Of a DNA stretch of 64,000 nt, positions 35,483 to 44,051 are shown piece after piece. How positions within the stretch are numbered: the first letter of the stretch is position 1; each line of letters opens with the position of its first letter. Source of the stretch: Lachnospiraceae bacterium (GTDB lineage Bacteria > Bacillota > Clostridia > Lachnospirales > Lachnospiraceae); contig JAMPFQ010000008.1 of the NCBI GenBank assembly GCA_023664345.1, positions 31,564-95,563 of the forward strand, written 5' to 3'. The translations under genes were made by a program, and so were the position numbers. The notes under the pieces were generated by a model, which had not been told where the DNA came from, searched no databases, and saw nothing but the letters and a program-made list of their open reading frames with translations.

Positions 35483-35797
35483 CCAATGCCTCTTTTCTTA
35501 TAAATTATTCCTTCTATTCTTCTGTTTTCCATCCCTCAAAACCACAGGCATTCAATTTACATTTTACTTTTTGTATGACAGCCTGATCTACATTTAAGCC
35601 GGGCGCTTTGCAGGCAAAGTAACGCTCTTCAGCATATTTCCCGCCTCTTTATTTTATCATGAACGTAATTGACCCACCATATAAACTTCTGATTATTTAA
35701 ATTATGTGGTTTACTCGTTTCTTTTTTGTTCTGACAAAGTCATATAAATATGGAACGACAAAGTTTTTCGCCGTCCCATAACTGTACAATTTTCTTT
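35483..35797 (-). other. AT-rich non-coding gap
   Basis: A 315-bp gap between the AAA/nuclease gene and the DegV gene. A minus-strand stem GGGACGGC...GTCGTTCC at about 35748-35776, with a loop near AAAAAC, is a possible terminator for DegV. No gene, promoter or repeat that I can defend is present. Confidence 0.4.
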
Positions 35798-36667
35798 TCA
35801 AACCTCAATCTTCCTGCAACACGCAAACGCCAGCGCACCGGGGCCGATGTGGCAGGCAACGCTGAGGGAAAGGGGATCGATATGGATATCATAGCCGGGG
35901 AACTGCTCTGCGATCTCCTCCCTAAAGGCTTCCGCAGCCGCCTCGTTATGGGTATGGGCAATCTGCAGCCAGATATGTTTATCCTCCGTGAGGCCGCCGA
36001 AGCGCTTCTCGATATCGCTCCTGATGGCATTGATCATGGTGGTCTTGCCCTGGTTCACGGTGCGGGCCTTTGCGAACGCGTCCAGCTTATCGCCCTGGAT
36101 CTGGAGCACCGGCTTCAGCTTCAGCATGGTGCCGATAGCCGCAGCCGCAGGAGTGATCCTGCCGCCCTTTTTCAGGTAATATAAGGTGTCCAGCATGATA
36201 TAGATGCTGCTGTTGAACTTATCCGCCTCCAGGAATTCTTTGATCTCCCGGGCGCTCATCCCCTTTGCCGCCAGCAGCTTCGCATCCAGACAGGACTGGC
36301 GCTGGGTAACGGATATCCTCTGGTTGTTGGCCACCTGGACCCTGCCGTCATAGTCCTGGGAAAGCATGATCGCCGACTGGCAGGAACCGGAAAGACCGCT
36401 GCTCATGGGGATGTGCACGATCTCGTCATATTCTTTCAGCAGCCTGTCCCACAGTTCCGTCACGGATTCAGGGGAGGGCTGGCTGGTGCCGATCTGCGCC
36501 CCGCCAGTCAGCTTCTCGTAAAACTGCTCCTGGGTCAGATCGATATCCTCGAAAAATGTCTCATCATTGATCATGAACGGCATGGGCAGGACATAGATCC
36601 CGTACTCTTTCCCCTTTTCCTGCGTGATGCCGCTATTACTGTCGGTGACGATCGCAACGCTGCTCAT
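35798..36667 (-). CDS. DegV-family fatty-acid-binding protein (FakB-like)
   Basis: Member of the DegV family, which binds a fatty acid for phosphorylation by FakA; the matching fakA gene is 2.6 kb away at 39265. It begins SVAIVTDSNSGITQEKGK and has EQFYEKLTGGAQIGTSQPS, HIPMSSGLSGSCQSA and a C-terminal DIHIDPLSLSVACHIGPGALAF, the standard DegV fold. The start at 36667 (289 residues) was chosen at MSSVAIVTDSN with AGGTA about nine bases upstream; the frame is open farther upstream only because it runs through the repeats after recG. Confidence 0.9.
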   Translation of the reverse strand: MSSVAIVTDSNSGITQEKGKEYGIYVLPMPFMINDETFFEDIDLTQEQFYEKLTGGAQIGTSQPSPESVTELWDRLLKEYDEIVHIPMSSGLSGSCQSAIMLSQDYDGRVQVANNQRISVTQRQSCLDAKLLAAKGMSAREIKEFLEADKFNSSIYIMLDTLYYLKKGGRITPAAAAIGTMLKLKPVLQIQGDKLDAFAKARTVNQGKTTMINAIRSDIEKRFGGLTEDKHIWLQIAHTHNEAAAEAFREEIAEQFPGYDIHIDPLSLSVACHIGPGALAFACCRKIEV

Positions 36668-36732
36668 AACAATATACCTGTACCTTTCCTGTCTCTGAAA
36701 TAATTTTGATCCTGCATTCCACACCTGATCAT

Positions 36733-36791
36733 GCCATTCATAAATTGCCTGCAGGCCATTCATAAATTGCCGCAGGCCATTCATAAATTGC
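36733..36791. repeat. Three tandem copies of a 21-22 bp unit
   Basis: GCCATTCATAAATTGC occurs at 36733, 36755 and 36776 with CTGCAG- or CGCAG-type spacers. The last copy continues into its own reverse complement, AAATTGCCTGCGGCAATTT, making a small palindrome. Confidence 0.85.
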
Positions 36792-36828
36792 CTGCGGCAA
36801 TTTATTTCATGTCGGGCGTCCGCCCTAT

Positions 36829-36893
36829 AGAAATGAGTGGGTAAACTGCCCTTAGTGAGCAAGCTCCCACGGGCAGTTTACCCACTCATTTCT
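36829..36893. repeat. Perfect 23-bp inverted repeat after recG
   Basis: Arms 36829-36851 and 36871-36893 are exact reverse complements (left arm begins AGAAATGAGTGGG, ends CTGCCC) around a 19-nt loop. Neither end has a T-run, so it is not a classical terminator. It directly follows the recG stop (36924) and precedes the tandem repeats. Confidence 0.9.
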
Positions 36894-36923
36894 GCATGAT
36901 CAGACTGTATCTCCATTTTAATG

Positions 36924-38981
36924 TCATATGGTGCGAAAGTCAACACTGTTTGCGGACGCATATTCCAAATGACGCCTCAACGCCTCATGCTCCGAGGCTT
37001 CCAACGAGGGATCCTTCTGCGTCAGCGCATCGATGGCGGCGGAAGCCTTCTGCAGCACCCCCGCGTCATTGTAGATATCCCCGATCCGGAACGAAAAGTC
37101 CCCGCTCTGCCGGATACCGAACAGGTCCCCCGGCCCCCGCAGTTTCAGATCCTGGTTTGCGATGTAAAAGCCGTCGTTGGACCTGTTCAGGATCTGCAGC
37201 CGTTCCATGGTCTCCTTATTTTCCTTTGTACTGACGAAAATACAGTAGCTCTGATGCTCTCCCCTGCCCACGCGTCCCCGCAGCTGGTGGAGCTGGGCCA
37301 GTCCGAAACGCTCCGCGTTCTCCACCATCATCACCGTGGCGTTTGGCACATTGATCCCCACCTCGATGACCGTTGTGGATACCAGAACATCAATCTGACC
37401 GACGGCGAACTCTTCCATGATGCGATTCTTGTCCGCCGGACGCATCTTGCCGTGGAGGTAGGCTATCCGAATGTCAGAGGGCAGCCTGCCCCGCAGCTTC
37501 TCCGTATAGTCCACCACATTTTCCAGATCCTCCAGTTCTCCCTCCTCCACCTGGGGACAGATCACATAAGCCTGATGCCCGGCTTTTACTTCTCTTTCGA
37601 TAAATTCATAAGCCTTTGCACGGTAGGAAGTGTTCACCACGCAGTTTTTGATGGGCAGCCTGTTTGCCGGAAGTTCGTCCACCACCGAGATATGGAGATC
37701 CCCATAGAGGATGATGGCCAGCGTCCTGGGAATGGGGGTGGCGCTCATCACCAGGATATGGGGAGCCTCCCCCTTTTCCGCAAGCTGCTCCCGCTGCCTG
37801 ACACCGAACCGGTGCTGTTCGTCCGTCACCACCAACGCCAGGGCTTTATATTCCACCTTACCCTGGATCAGGGCGTGGGTGCCGATAACAAGGTTGACTT
37901 CGCCGGACGCGATCTTCGCGTAGGCTTCCTTTTTTTCTTTCGCCGTCATGGAGCCCACCAGCAGGACGGGCTTCAGCACAAGCTTCCCCTTCTCTGTGTA
38001 TTCGGAAATGGTCTCAAAATGCTGTGCCGCCAGCACCTCCGTGGGCGCCATCAGGGCTCCCTGATAGCCGTTCGCGGCGGTCATCAGCAAGGCCAGCAGG
38101 GCCAGCACCGTCTTGCCGGAGCCCACATCGCCCTGGATCAGGCGGTTCATGCAATAAGGGCTGCCCAGATCGTCCCTGATCTCGCCCCAGACACGCTTCT
38201 GCGCCCGGGTCAGGGGAAAGGGAAGCTGCTCCAGAAATCGCACCGTATCCGCCGTTTCAAACATGGGATATCCGTTTTTCATCCGGTCGCTGAACTCCTT
38301 GTTCTGCCGCATCAGGAACAGGAACGTGAAAAATTCGTCGAACACCAGCCGCTGCCTTGCCTTTACCAGCTGCTCCATGTCCACAGGAAAATGGATGGCA
38401 TGAAGCGCGTCCTCCGCTCCCATCAGGTCATAGGCGCACAGGAACTCCCTTTCATAATATTCCTCCTCCGCAGGGCACAGGGACAGCGCCTGCTTTACCG
38501 CTTTCTGCACCGCCTGGTTGGTCAGCCCTTTGGTCAGTGGATATTTTGGCACCAGCCTGTCCATCTGCTTCCCATATTCCTCCAGAGAATAGATCCTGGG
38601 CTGCTCCATGATCTTAAAAGTCCCACGAGTCTGTATGTTTCCGCGGAAAATATAATACCCACCCTGCCGCAGCGTCTTTTTTAAGAACGGCATATTGAAA
38701 AAAGTAAGCTGCAGATGCCCCGTTCCGTCGGATACGTTGACATTCAGGATATGCAGGTTTCTCACCCGCTTCTCGCCGGGGATCCCCGCCACCGCCGCCC
38801 GCACGGCGCAGACCTCGCCGGAGCCTGCATGGTCGATGGCCACAGGTTCCCGGAAATCCTCGTAATCCCTGGGGTAAAACGCCAGCAGATCCCCCACTGT
38901 ATACAGGTTCAGTTTGGCGAACAGTTTCTGGGTCTTCTCGCCCACCCCTTTCAGTTCTATGATCGGTGTGTTTCTGTCCAT
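36924..38981 (-). CDS. recG: ATP-dependent DNA helicase RecG
   Basis: Branch-migration helicase that reverses stalled forks. A wedge/OB region (ELKGVGEKTQKLFAKL, YPRDYEDFREP) covers about residues 1-180; then Walker A LIQGDVGSGKTVLA, the DEQHRFGVRQR box, SATPIPRTLAI, and C-terminal motifs STTVIEVGINVPNA and QLRGRVGRG. The TRG segment GPGDLFGIRQSG is present. I prefer the start at 38981 (MDRNTPIIELKG), with GAGAGGG just before it, giving 685 residues; ATG at 38993 is also possible. In Bacillus recG also lies near yloU-yloV. Confidence 0.95.
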   Translation of the reverse strand: MDRNTPIIELKGVGEKTQKLFAKLNLYTVGDLLAFYPRDYEDFREPVAIDHAGSGEVCAVRAAVAGIPGEKRVRNLHILNVNVSDGTGHLQLTFFNMPFLKKTLRQGGYYIFRGNIQTRGTFKIMEQPRIYSLEEYGKQMDRLVPKYPLTKGLTNQAVQKAVKQALSLCPAEEEYYEREFLCAYDLMGAEDALHAIHFPVDMEQLVKARQRLVFDEFFTFLFLMRQNKEFSDRMKNGYPMFETADTVRFLEQLPFPLTRAQKRVWGEIRDDLGSPYCMNRLIQGDVGSGKTVLALLALLMTAANGYQGALMAPTEVLAAQHFETISEYTEKGKLVLKPVLLVGSMTAKEKKEAYAKIASGEVNLVIGTHALIQGKVEYKALALVVTDEQHRFGVRQREQLAEKGEAPHILVMSATPIPRTLAIILYGDLHISVVDELPANRLPIKNCVVNTSYRAKAYEFIEREVKAGHQAYVICPQVEEGELEDLENVVDYTEKLRGRLPSDIRIAYLHGKMRPADKNRIMEEFAVGQIDVLVSTTVIEVGINVPNATVMMVENAERFGLAQLHQLRGRVGRGEHQSYCIFVSTKENKETMERLQILNRSNDGFYIANQDLKLRGPGDLFGIRQSGDFSFRIGDIYNDAGVLQKASAAIDALTQKDPSLEASEHEALRRHLEYASANSVDFRTI

Positions 38982-39264
38982 GTTCCCTCTCATTCTTTGC
39001 CTATACTGTAAACAATATCAACAGAACCCTGTTCATTACGCGCCGCCAGCCATCATAGCCAATTTTGCTGACAAATGCAAAAATGCGCCCGTCGAACAAA
39101 GTATCTTATCAAAGATGATAACTCATCTCTGGTCAGAACACAAGTTCGGGATGTGCGGTTTGAAATGACGATCCGGCCCTGATGGTGCCAGTACAAAAAT
39201 ATTCCGCATGACACATTTAAAAAGGAGACAGAAATAATCTGCCCCCTTGTTACTGGGAATAACC

Positions 39265-40956
39265 CTACTCCACAGACATCACATAATAATAGATCGGCTG
39301 TCCCCCATACTGCAGTTCGATATCGCAGGAGGAATAACTCTTCTCCACTTCTGCCCGGAACGCTTCCGCCTCCTCCTCTTTCACATCACTGCCATAATAA
39401 ATGCTGATCAGGACGGAATCCTCATCCACCATCTGCCCGATGGTTTCCCTGGCCACCGCGTTGATATCCGTGCCTACGGCAAGGATCCCATCGTCACCGA
39501 TCCCCATATAATCGTCCTTTTTGATCTCCTTATCGTCGATCACCGTGTCGCGGACCGCGTAAGTGACCTGACCGGTCTTCACATTAGCGATCTCCTGGAT
39601 CATGGTGGCCTCATTCTCGTCCGCGGACATCTCCGGCACAAAATTGATCACCGCCGTGATCCCCTGAGGAATGGTCTTTGTAGGAATCACCAGCAGATCC
39701 TTATCCGTGGTGAGCTCCGCCGCCTGGTTTGCCGCCAGGATGATATTCTTATTATTAGGCAGTACGAACACCGTCTTTGCGTTCACCTTGTCAACCGCGT
39801 CCAGGATATCCGCCGTGCTGGGGTTCATGGTCTGGCCGCCCTCGATGATATAGTCAACCCCCAGGCTCTTAAATATCTCGTTCACGCCCTCGCCCACGGA
39901 AACCGCGATAAATCCAAAGTCCCTGGGCGGCTCGGCGGGTTTTGCCTGAGGCTGCTCTACAGGCACGGGAGCACCGTTCTTTTCGGACATCTTGAACAGT
40001 TTCTCCTGATGCTCCAGGCGCATGTTATCGATCTTCATGTTGGAAAGGGCGCCATACTTCAACGCTTTCTGGATAGCCAGACCAGGATCGTTGGTATGTA
40101 CGTGCACCTTAACCACGTCGTCATCCGCCACACAAACGATAGAATCACCGATAGATTCCAGATAAGCCTTGAAATCCATCTCCATTTTGATGTTAAAGGT
40201 CTTGTTCAGTAAAATGATAAATTCCGTGCAGTATCCGAATTTGATCTCCGCCTCCGCCTGCACTTCCATGGAAGATTTCGCTGTCGCTGCGCTTTCGGAA
40301 GCAGCAGGCTGGGAAAGGGAGTAATCGATCTCCTTGCCCAGATAGGCGTCAAATGCACCCTGCAAAACTTCCATCAGACCCTGCCCGCCGGAATCCACCA
40401 CGCCTGCCTGCTTTAAGACGGGCAGCATCTCCGGTGTCTGGCTGAGCACATGATTGCCATGCTCGATGACCTGGCCCAAAAAAGCTTCCAGATCGCCACA
40501 GCCGTCCTCCACCAGTTCTTTCGCCTTATCCGCCATCCCTCTGGCCACGGTCAGGATGGTTCCCTCCTTAGGCTTCATGACAGCTTTATACGCTGTCTCC
40601 ACCGCTTTCTCATAAGCCTCCGCCAAGATCGCCATATCCAGTTCATTCTCTTCCTTGATCCGCTTGGTAAAGCCGCGGAACAGCTGGGACAAGATCACGC
40701 CGGAATTGCCTCTTGCGCCTCTTAAGGAGCCGCTGGAGACCGCCTTGCAGATGGATGCCATGTCCGCGCTCTCGCCCAGTTCGGACACTTCCCTGGCCGC
40801 GGACATGATGGTCATGGTCATATTGGTCCCGGTATCGCCGTCGGGAACAGGGAATACGTTCAGTTCATTAATCCATTCTTTTTTATTTTCCAGATTCTTT
40901 GCACCGGCTAAGAACATCCTGGAAAGCATCTTAGCATCGATTTGTTGTACACTCAC
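39265..40956 (-). CDS. fakA: Fatty acid kinase FakA (DhaL/YloV-type)
   Basis: Phosphorylates fatty acids held by FakB (DegV) proteins, feeding exogenous fatty acids into phospholipids. The N-terminal DhaL domain (residues 1-200) has NVFPVPDGDTGTNMTMT with the metal-binding Asp pair, and SGSLRGARGNSGVILSQLFRG. A middle linker domain contains FGYCTEFIILLN; the C-terminal part ends with the QYGGQPIYYYVMSVE strand. The start is GTG at 40956, set by AAGGAGG eight bases upstream; an ATG-like reading at 40977 would contain that site. The gap to the Asp23 gene is 13 bases. The pair is conserved as yloU-yloV in Bacillus. Confidence 0.93.
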   Translation of the reverse strand: MSVQQIDAKMLSRMFLAGAKNLENKKEWINELNVFPVPDGDTGTNMTMTIMSAAREVSELGESADMASICKAVSSGSLRGARGNSGVILSQLFRGFTKRIKEENELDMAILAEAYEKAVETAYKAVMKPKEGTILTVARGMADKAKELVEDGCGDLEAFLGQVIEHGNHVLSQTPEMLPVLKQAGVVDSGGQGLMEVLQGAFDAYLGKEIDYSLSQPAASESAATAKSSMEVQAEAEIKFGYCTEFIILLNKTFNIKMEMDFKAYLESIGDSIVCVADDDVVKVHVHTNDPGLAIQKALKYGALSNMKIDNMRLEHQEKLFKMSEKNGAPVPVEQPQAKPAEPPRDFGFIAVSVGEGVNEIFKSLGVDYIIEGGQTMNPSTADILDAVDKVNAKTVFVLPNNKNIILAANQAAELTTDKDLLVIPTKTIPQGITAVINFVPEMSADENEATMIQEIANVKTGQVTYAVRDTVIDDKEIKKDDYMGIGDDGILAVGTDINAVARETIGQMVDEDSVLISIYYGSDVKEEEAEAFRAEVEKSYSSCDIELQYGGQPIYYYVMSVE

Positions 40957-40969
40957 GATACAGTCCTCC

Positions 40970-41329
40970 TTAATCAATCACTCGGACACCATCTACATAG
41001 ATGTTGATCTTTTCGATCTCAATGCCGGTAAACTCTTCCACTTTATATTTTACGCTGTCGACCAGGTTATCCGCCACAGCCAGAATACTCACGCCGTATG
41101 CAACGATCACATGAAAATCGAGGATCAGCTTATTCTTGTTCAGGGATACACTGATCCCTCTGGTAATACTGTCCATCTTCAGAAGCTTGACAATGCCGTC
41201 TTTCATGCTTACTCCGGCCATGCCGACAATACCAAAGCATTCCACCGCGACGCTGCCCGCGTATTGAGCGATCACTTCATTGTCAATGACGATATTTCCC
41301 ATATGGGTATTCATAGAAGAACCTTTCAT
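40970..41329 (-). CDS. Asp23/Gls24-family protein (YloU)
   Basis: Small alkaline-shock/cell-envelope family protein. Hallmarks: GNIVIDNEVIAQYAGSVAVECFGIVGMAG, GISVSLNKNKLILDFHVIVAYG and the C-terminal VDGVRVID. At 119 residues it is the YloU size. ATG at 41329 or at 41314 (AAAGG seven bases upstream) may be used. Directly upstream lies a copy of the SD-proximal hairpin repeat. It is divergently oriented from rpmB, the usual arrangement. Confidence 0.92.
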   Translation of the reverse strand: MKGSSMNTHMGNIVIDNEVIAQYAGSVAVECFGIVGMAGVSMKDGIVKLLKMDSITRGISVSLNKNKLILDFHVIVAYGVSILAVADNLVDSVKYKVEEFTGIEIEKINIYVDGVRVID

Positions 41330-41350
41330 ATCGCTACCATTCCTTTCTTA

Positions 41351-41475
41351 TTCCAGTTCCGCATGTACCCGCCCAGCGCCCAGACATGGCAGAAAAATTT
41401 CTGTCCCAGGATCAGGGCCTGAAATTTTTCTAGGGCACCGGCCAGGCACATGCTGTCAGTTCCGCATGTACCCGC
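41351..41475 (-). repeat. SD-proximal hairpin repeat, copy 4, with truncated extra arm
   Basis: GCATGT pairs with ACATGC as the outer stem, AGCGCCC with GGGCAC-type bases next, and an 11-bp inner stem AGAAAAATTTC/GAAATTTTTCT. The outer arm (CAGTTCCGCATGTACCCGC) recurs alone at 41457-41475. On the minus strand the unit ends in CGGAACTGGAATAAG just before the yloU ribosome-binding site. Confidence 0.75.
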
Positions 41476-41555
41476 GGACATATATGTTATATTCTAACAG
41501 CTTTCCCTGAAAAAGGAAACAATAAATACAAAAAATAAAAAAAGAATTTTTTTAC

Positions 41556-41584
41556 TTGCTTTTCCTGTCTATATCTGTTAAAAT
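41556..41584 (+). promoter_or_regulatory. Promoter of rpmB
   Basis: TTGCTT (41556-41561), 17-bp spacer, TAAAAT (41579-41584). A strong GAGGAGGTG ribosome-binding site follows eight or so bases before the rpmB ATG. Confidence 0.8.
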
Positions 41585-41630
41585 ATCACTGTTGTGATAA
41601 TGAAAATGCAGGTGTCGAGGAGGTGTCAAG

Positions 41631-41816
41631 ATGGCTAAGTGTGATATTTGTGGCAAGGGCGTTCATTTTGGTAACAACGTAAGCCATTCCCATAGAAGAA
41701 GCAACGCAATTTGGAAGCCTAATGTTAAGCGCGTGAAATGCAAGGTCAATGGCGGTTCAAAGAAATTGCATGTCTGCACCAGCTGCCTGAAATCCGGCAG
41801 AGTTGAAAGAGCATAA
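41631..41816 (+). CDS. rpmB: 50S ribosomal protein L28
   Basis: Large-subunit ribosomal protein of 61 residues. The sequence begins AKCDICGKGVHFGNNVSHSHRR and ends LHVCTSCLKSGRVERA; the two CxxC pairs (Cys4/Cys7 and Cys48/Cys51) make this the zinc-binding (C+) form, whose paralogues without cysteines are used in zinc limitation in some Firmicutes. It has its own promoter and terminator and is transcribed away from yloU-fakA. Confidence 0.98.
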   Translation: MAKCDICGKGVHFGNNVSHSHRRSNAIWKPNVKRVKCKVNGGSKKLHVCTSCLKSGRVERA

Positions 41817-41833
41817 ATCTTCAGGAAATGAAA

Positions 41834-41858
41834 AGAGCAGGTCAGCTGCTCTTTTTTT
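41834..41858 (+). terminator. Terminator of rpmB
   Basis: AGAGCAG / CTGCTCT stem with a GTCAG loop, followed by seven T's; upstream A's let it also act on the minus strand for the J-domain gene's end. Confidence 0.92.
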
Positions 41859-41884
41859 GTCCATGTGCGCCTGACGGCGCACGT

Positions 41885-42412
41885 TTATATCTCTTCCCGG
41901 CGCCTCATATATTCCCTGTTTATCATCTGCACCAGTTCCTCGTCCCCGAACAGGTTGTCCGGGTGGAATATCTTCACCAGATCGCGGTAACGCTTTCTCA
42001 GCGCCAGGGAATTGGTCGCTCCCCGGAACAAAAGCTTTACAGCCTCCTCGGAAGCCGGTCCGCGGCTTATCTGCTTTGCAACGCTGAGTTTTTGCGCCGC
42101 AAATTCTTTCTTCTGGCGCTCCAGGGACTGCCTGTCCTCGTCCAGATGCTTAAAACCGTCCTGAAGGATGGCCATCTTTTTCTCAAAAAAAATGGTCTCC
42201 TCTTTCAGCCGTTTCCGCTCCAACAATGTCTTACGGTTCAGTTCGTCCAGTTCCTGGCGCATCCTTACGCGCTCATTAACGAAGTTCTCCTGTGAGAGCG
42301 CAAGTTCCCTCCGCTCATTTTCCAAACGTACATTTTCCTGAAACAGCCAGAGCTTGACACTCTTCAATTCATCGACATTCTCGGCTCTGTTTACCTCGTC
42401 CCAATCAATCAT
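41885..42412 (-). CDS. Coiled-coil protein with C-terminal J-domain-like segment
   Basis: A 175-residue protein: residues about 15-125 are a charged coiled coil (ENVRLENERRELALSQENF, RQELDELNRKT), then a segment LALRKRYRDLVKIFHPDNLFGDEELVQMINREY. The HPD tripeptide between two helices is the DnaK-stimulating signature of J proteins; here it is at the C terminus rather than the N terminus. Start at 42412 with AGAGG nine bases upstream; an upstream TTG is less likely. Could be a specialised DnaJ-like cochaperone or a cell-division protein. Function is unknown. A 46-residue membrane protein gene begins just upstream. Confidence 0.7.
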   Translation of the reverse strand: MIDWDEVNRAENVDELKSVKLWLFQENVRLENERRELALSQENFVNERVRMRQELDELNRKTLLERKRLKEETIFFEKKMAILQDGFKHLDEDRQSLERQKKEFAAQKLSVAKQISRGPASEEAVKLLFRGATNSLALRKRYRDLVKIFHPDNLFGDEELVQMINREYMRRREEI

Positions 42413-42425
42413 TAGAATCAACCTC

Positions 42426-42566
42426 TTAGTCGCCACAGACGCAAATATATCCGACAAACAATAACAGAGCGATGATGATCAGCCCGATCAGCCGATTGTG
42501 TGTGATCAGCATGATCAGCATTCCGATGGCCACCAGAAAAGCAATACATCCAATCATCTTCTTCAT
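42426..42566 (-). CDS. Small membrane protein (46 aa)
   Basis: An open frame too short for most gene finders: MKKMIGCIAFLVAIGMLIML, then a short polar turn ITHNRLIG and a second hydrophobic stretch LIIIALLLFVGY, ending CVCGD. It looks like a helical-hairpin membrane protein. A GGGG run eight bases upstream is a weak ribosome-binding site. The stop lies 13 bases before the J-domain gene start, so co-transcription is likely. Function is unknown. Confidence 0.6.
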   Translation of the reverse strand: MKKMIGCIAFLVAIGMLIMLITHNRLIGLIIIALLLFVGYICVCGD

Positions 42567-42632
42567 GGGACAGCCCCGATCTTCCAATGAGCTTCACTCC
42601 ATTATATTCACCTGTCGGCAGTCAAATGCCTG

Positions 42633-43055
42633 TCAGTCCACACTTTCCTTTCCATCCTCAGGAAAAGCGATATCCACTACTTCCGCATCGGATATCTCGC
42701 CACTCTGATCCTTAGGCTTTGTAAATCTTTCCACGATATCAGGGATCATATCCAGCACCTTGGTCACTGCATCCTGATTCTTGATATTGACCAGCTTGGT
42801 GGAACCGTCCTTGATCACCAGCACCGCGCTGGGCGTCATTTTGCCGCCCAGGCCTCCCGCTCCGGAAGCGGAATTCTTTCCGGCGTTGCTGCCCGCTCCG
42901 GCGCCTACGCCGAAAGTCACGTCCACCAGGGGCAGGATGATGGTATCACCGATCTGCGTTGCCTCTCCCACTACTGTCTTGGTGGAGAGCACCGTGTCCA
43001 TTCCCTTTAACAGAGACTCCACAACTCCCTGAAACTGATTCTCTTTATCCGCCAT
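42633..43055 (-). CDS. gerW: Sporulation protein GerW/YtfJ
   Basis: Spore protein needed for germination in Bacillus. Shows the VVGEATQIGDTIILPLVDVTFGVGAGAG core and the Gly/Ser-rich middle, then TPSAVLVIKDGSTKLVNI. The 140-residue size is typical. It follows the DUF2953 gene with no gap (the stop of one adjoins the start of the next), as ytfI-ytfJ do in Bacillus. Good evidence that the host forms endospores. Confidence 0.92.
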   Translation of the reverse strand: MADKENQFQGVVESLLKGMDTVLSTKTVVGEATQIGDTIILPLVDVTFGVGAGAGSNAGKNSASGAGGLGGKMTPSAVLVIKDGSTKLVNIKNQDAVTKVLDMIPDIVERFTKPKDQSGEISDAEVVDIAFPEDGKESVD

Positions 43056-44051
43056 CTACTTCTTCCTCCCTGCTTTCATTTTACTGATAAACCTTCTCAA
43101 CTTTTTATCCAACAGCAGCTTCCCTGCATTCCACAGGATCGTAACGACCGTGATATGCCCGGAAATATCCACCTCGCCCTCCAGCACCGCTCTGGTAAAA
43201 TCGGGCGTCACGAGCAGCCGGTCCCCCAGGAGGGGCGACATCATCCCATATACGCCATAGGCATACCCCGTGGTATCGGGAGAACCTGTGCCGAACAGCA
43301 CCTGTCCCCGGATGCGTCCGGGGCGGATATTCTTCCATATCTTGCCCAGCCGGAGCATCACATGGGAAAACAGCTGCCCTGTCTCTTCCTCCTGAAGAAG
43401 TTCAAAGTAATAGGATATATTCTCCCAAATATTTTTTATTTTATCATATATGCCACGGATTGTGTACTTTATCTTCTTAATTTTTTTTAAAATCGCAGGA
43501 TCGGCGTCATTCCCGGCTTCCTCTTCGGCTGATGTGCCTGATGGCCCGCTTCCGGCGGCTGTGTTTTCCGTCGCCGCGCCGCCTGAGACGTTATCATCCG
43601 TCGCCGCCCGGGAATCTTCCGCAGACAGCGCCGCGTCTTTTTCCCGATCCGTGCCCGATGCCTGTTCCGGGGCGGCTTCCAAGGGCGAATCCTGCCCTGC
43701 GTCCGCGCTGACGCCTTCCTCCGCTCCATTCTTTTCCTCCGCCTTTTGTTGCGAGCTGCCGGAAGCATCTTTCTTTTCCTTCCCGGTCACTTTCCCGGAA
43801 TCAAAGACGGTGAACGGCAGGACTTTCACCAGAACCGTTCCCGGTTTTGGATAGTCATAACGGACACGCAGAAAGCCGAACAGCCATGACGCCCTTGCGC
43901 TGACAGCCATCTTTTCCGGGTCTTTCCTGCCGGTCAGCTTGTAGCTTATGGGAAAGAACAGCGCCAGAAGGATCAGCAGGAGAGCCACTCCCAGCAGGCA
44001 CAGGAGAAAGATGCCCAATATGGAAAGAATCTTCAATACAACACTCAGCAT
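43056..44051 (-). CDS. DUF2953 membrane protein, YtfI-like
   Basis: A 331-residue protein with a strong N-terminal membrane helix (about residues 5-33, rich in Leu/Ile). DUF2953 features follow: YDYPKPGTVLVKVLPFTVF, a long acidic low-complexity insert (residues about 95-190, Glu/Ala/Ser/Asp-rich), and the conserved C-terminal KIKYTIRGIYDKIKNIWENI and FGTGSPDTTGYAYGVYGMM. The start at 44051 (MLSVVLKILS) has AAGGAG eight bases upstream. The DUF2953-gerW pair is conserved in spore formers, though the role of DUF2953 is unclear. Confidence 0.88.
   Translation of the reverse strand: MLSVVLKILSILGIFLLCLLGVALLLILLALFFPISYKLTGRKDPEKMAVSARASWLFGFLRVRYDYPKPGTVLVKVLPFTVFDSGKVTGKEKKDASGSSQQKAEEKNGAEEGVSADAGQDSPLEAAPEQASGTDREKDAALSAEDSRAATDDNVSGGAATENTAAGSGPSGTSAEEEAGNDADPAILKKIKKIKYTIRGIYDKIKNIWENISYYFELLQEEETGQLFSHVMLRLGKIWKNIRPGRIRGQVLFGTGSPDTTGYAYGVYGMMSPLLGDRLLVTPDFTRAVLEGEVDISGHITVVTILWNAGKLLLDKKLRRFISKMKAGRKK

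Noticed and set aside
36668-36862. Longer N terminus for the DegV gene (65 extra residues)
   Set aside because: It translates the tandem and inverted repeats after recG; the family starts at MSSVAIVTDSN.
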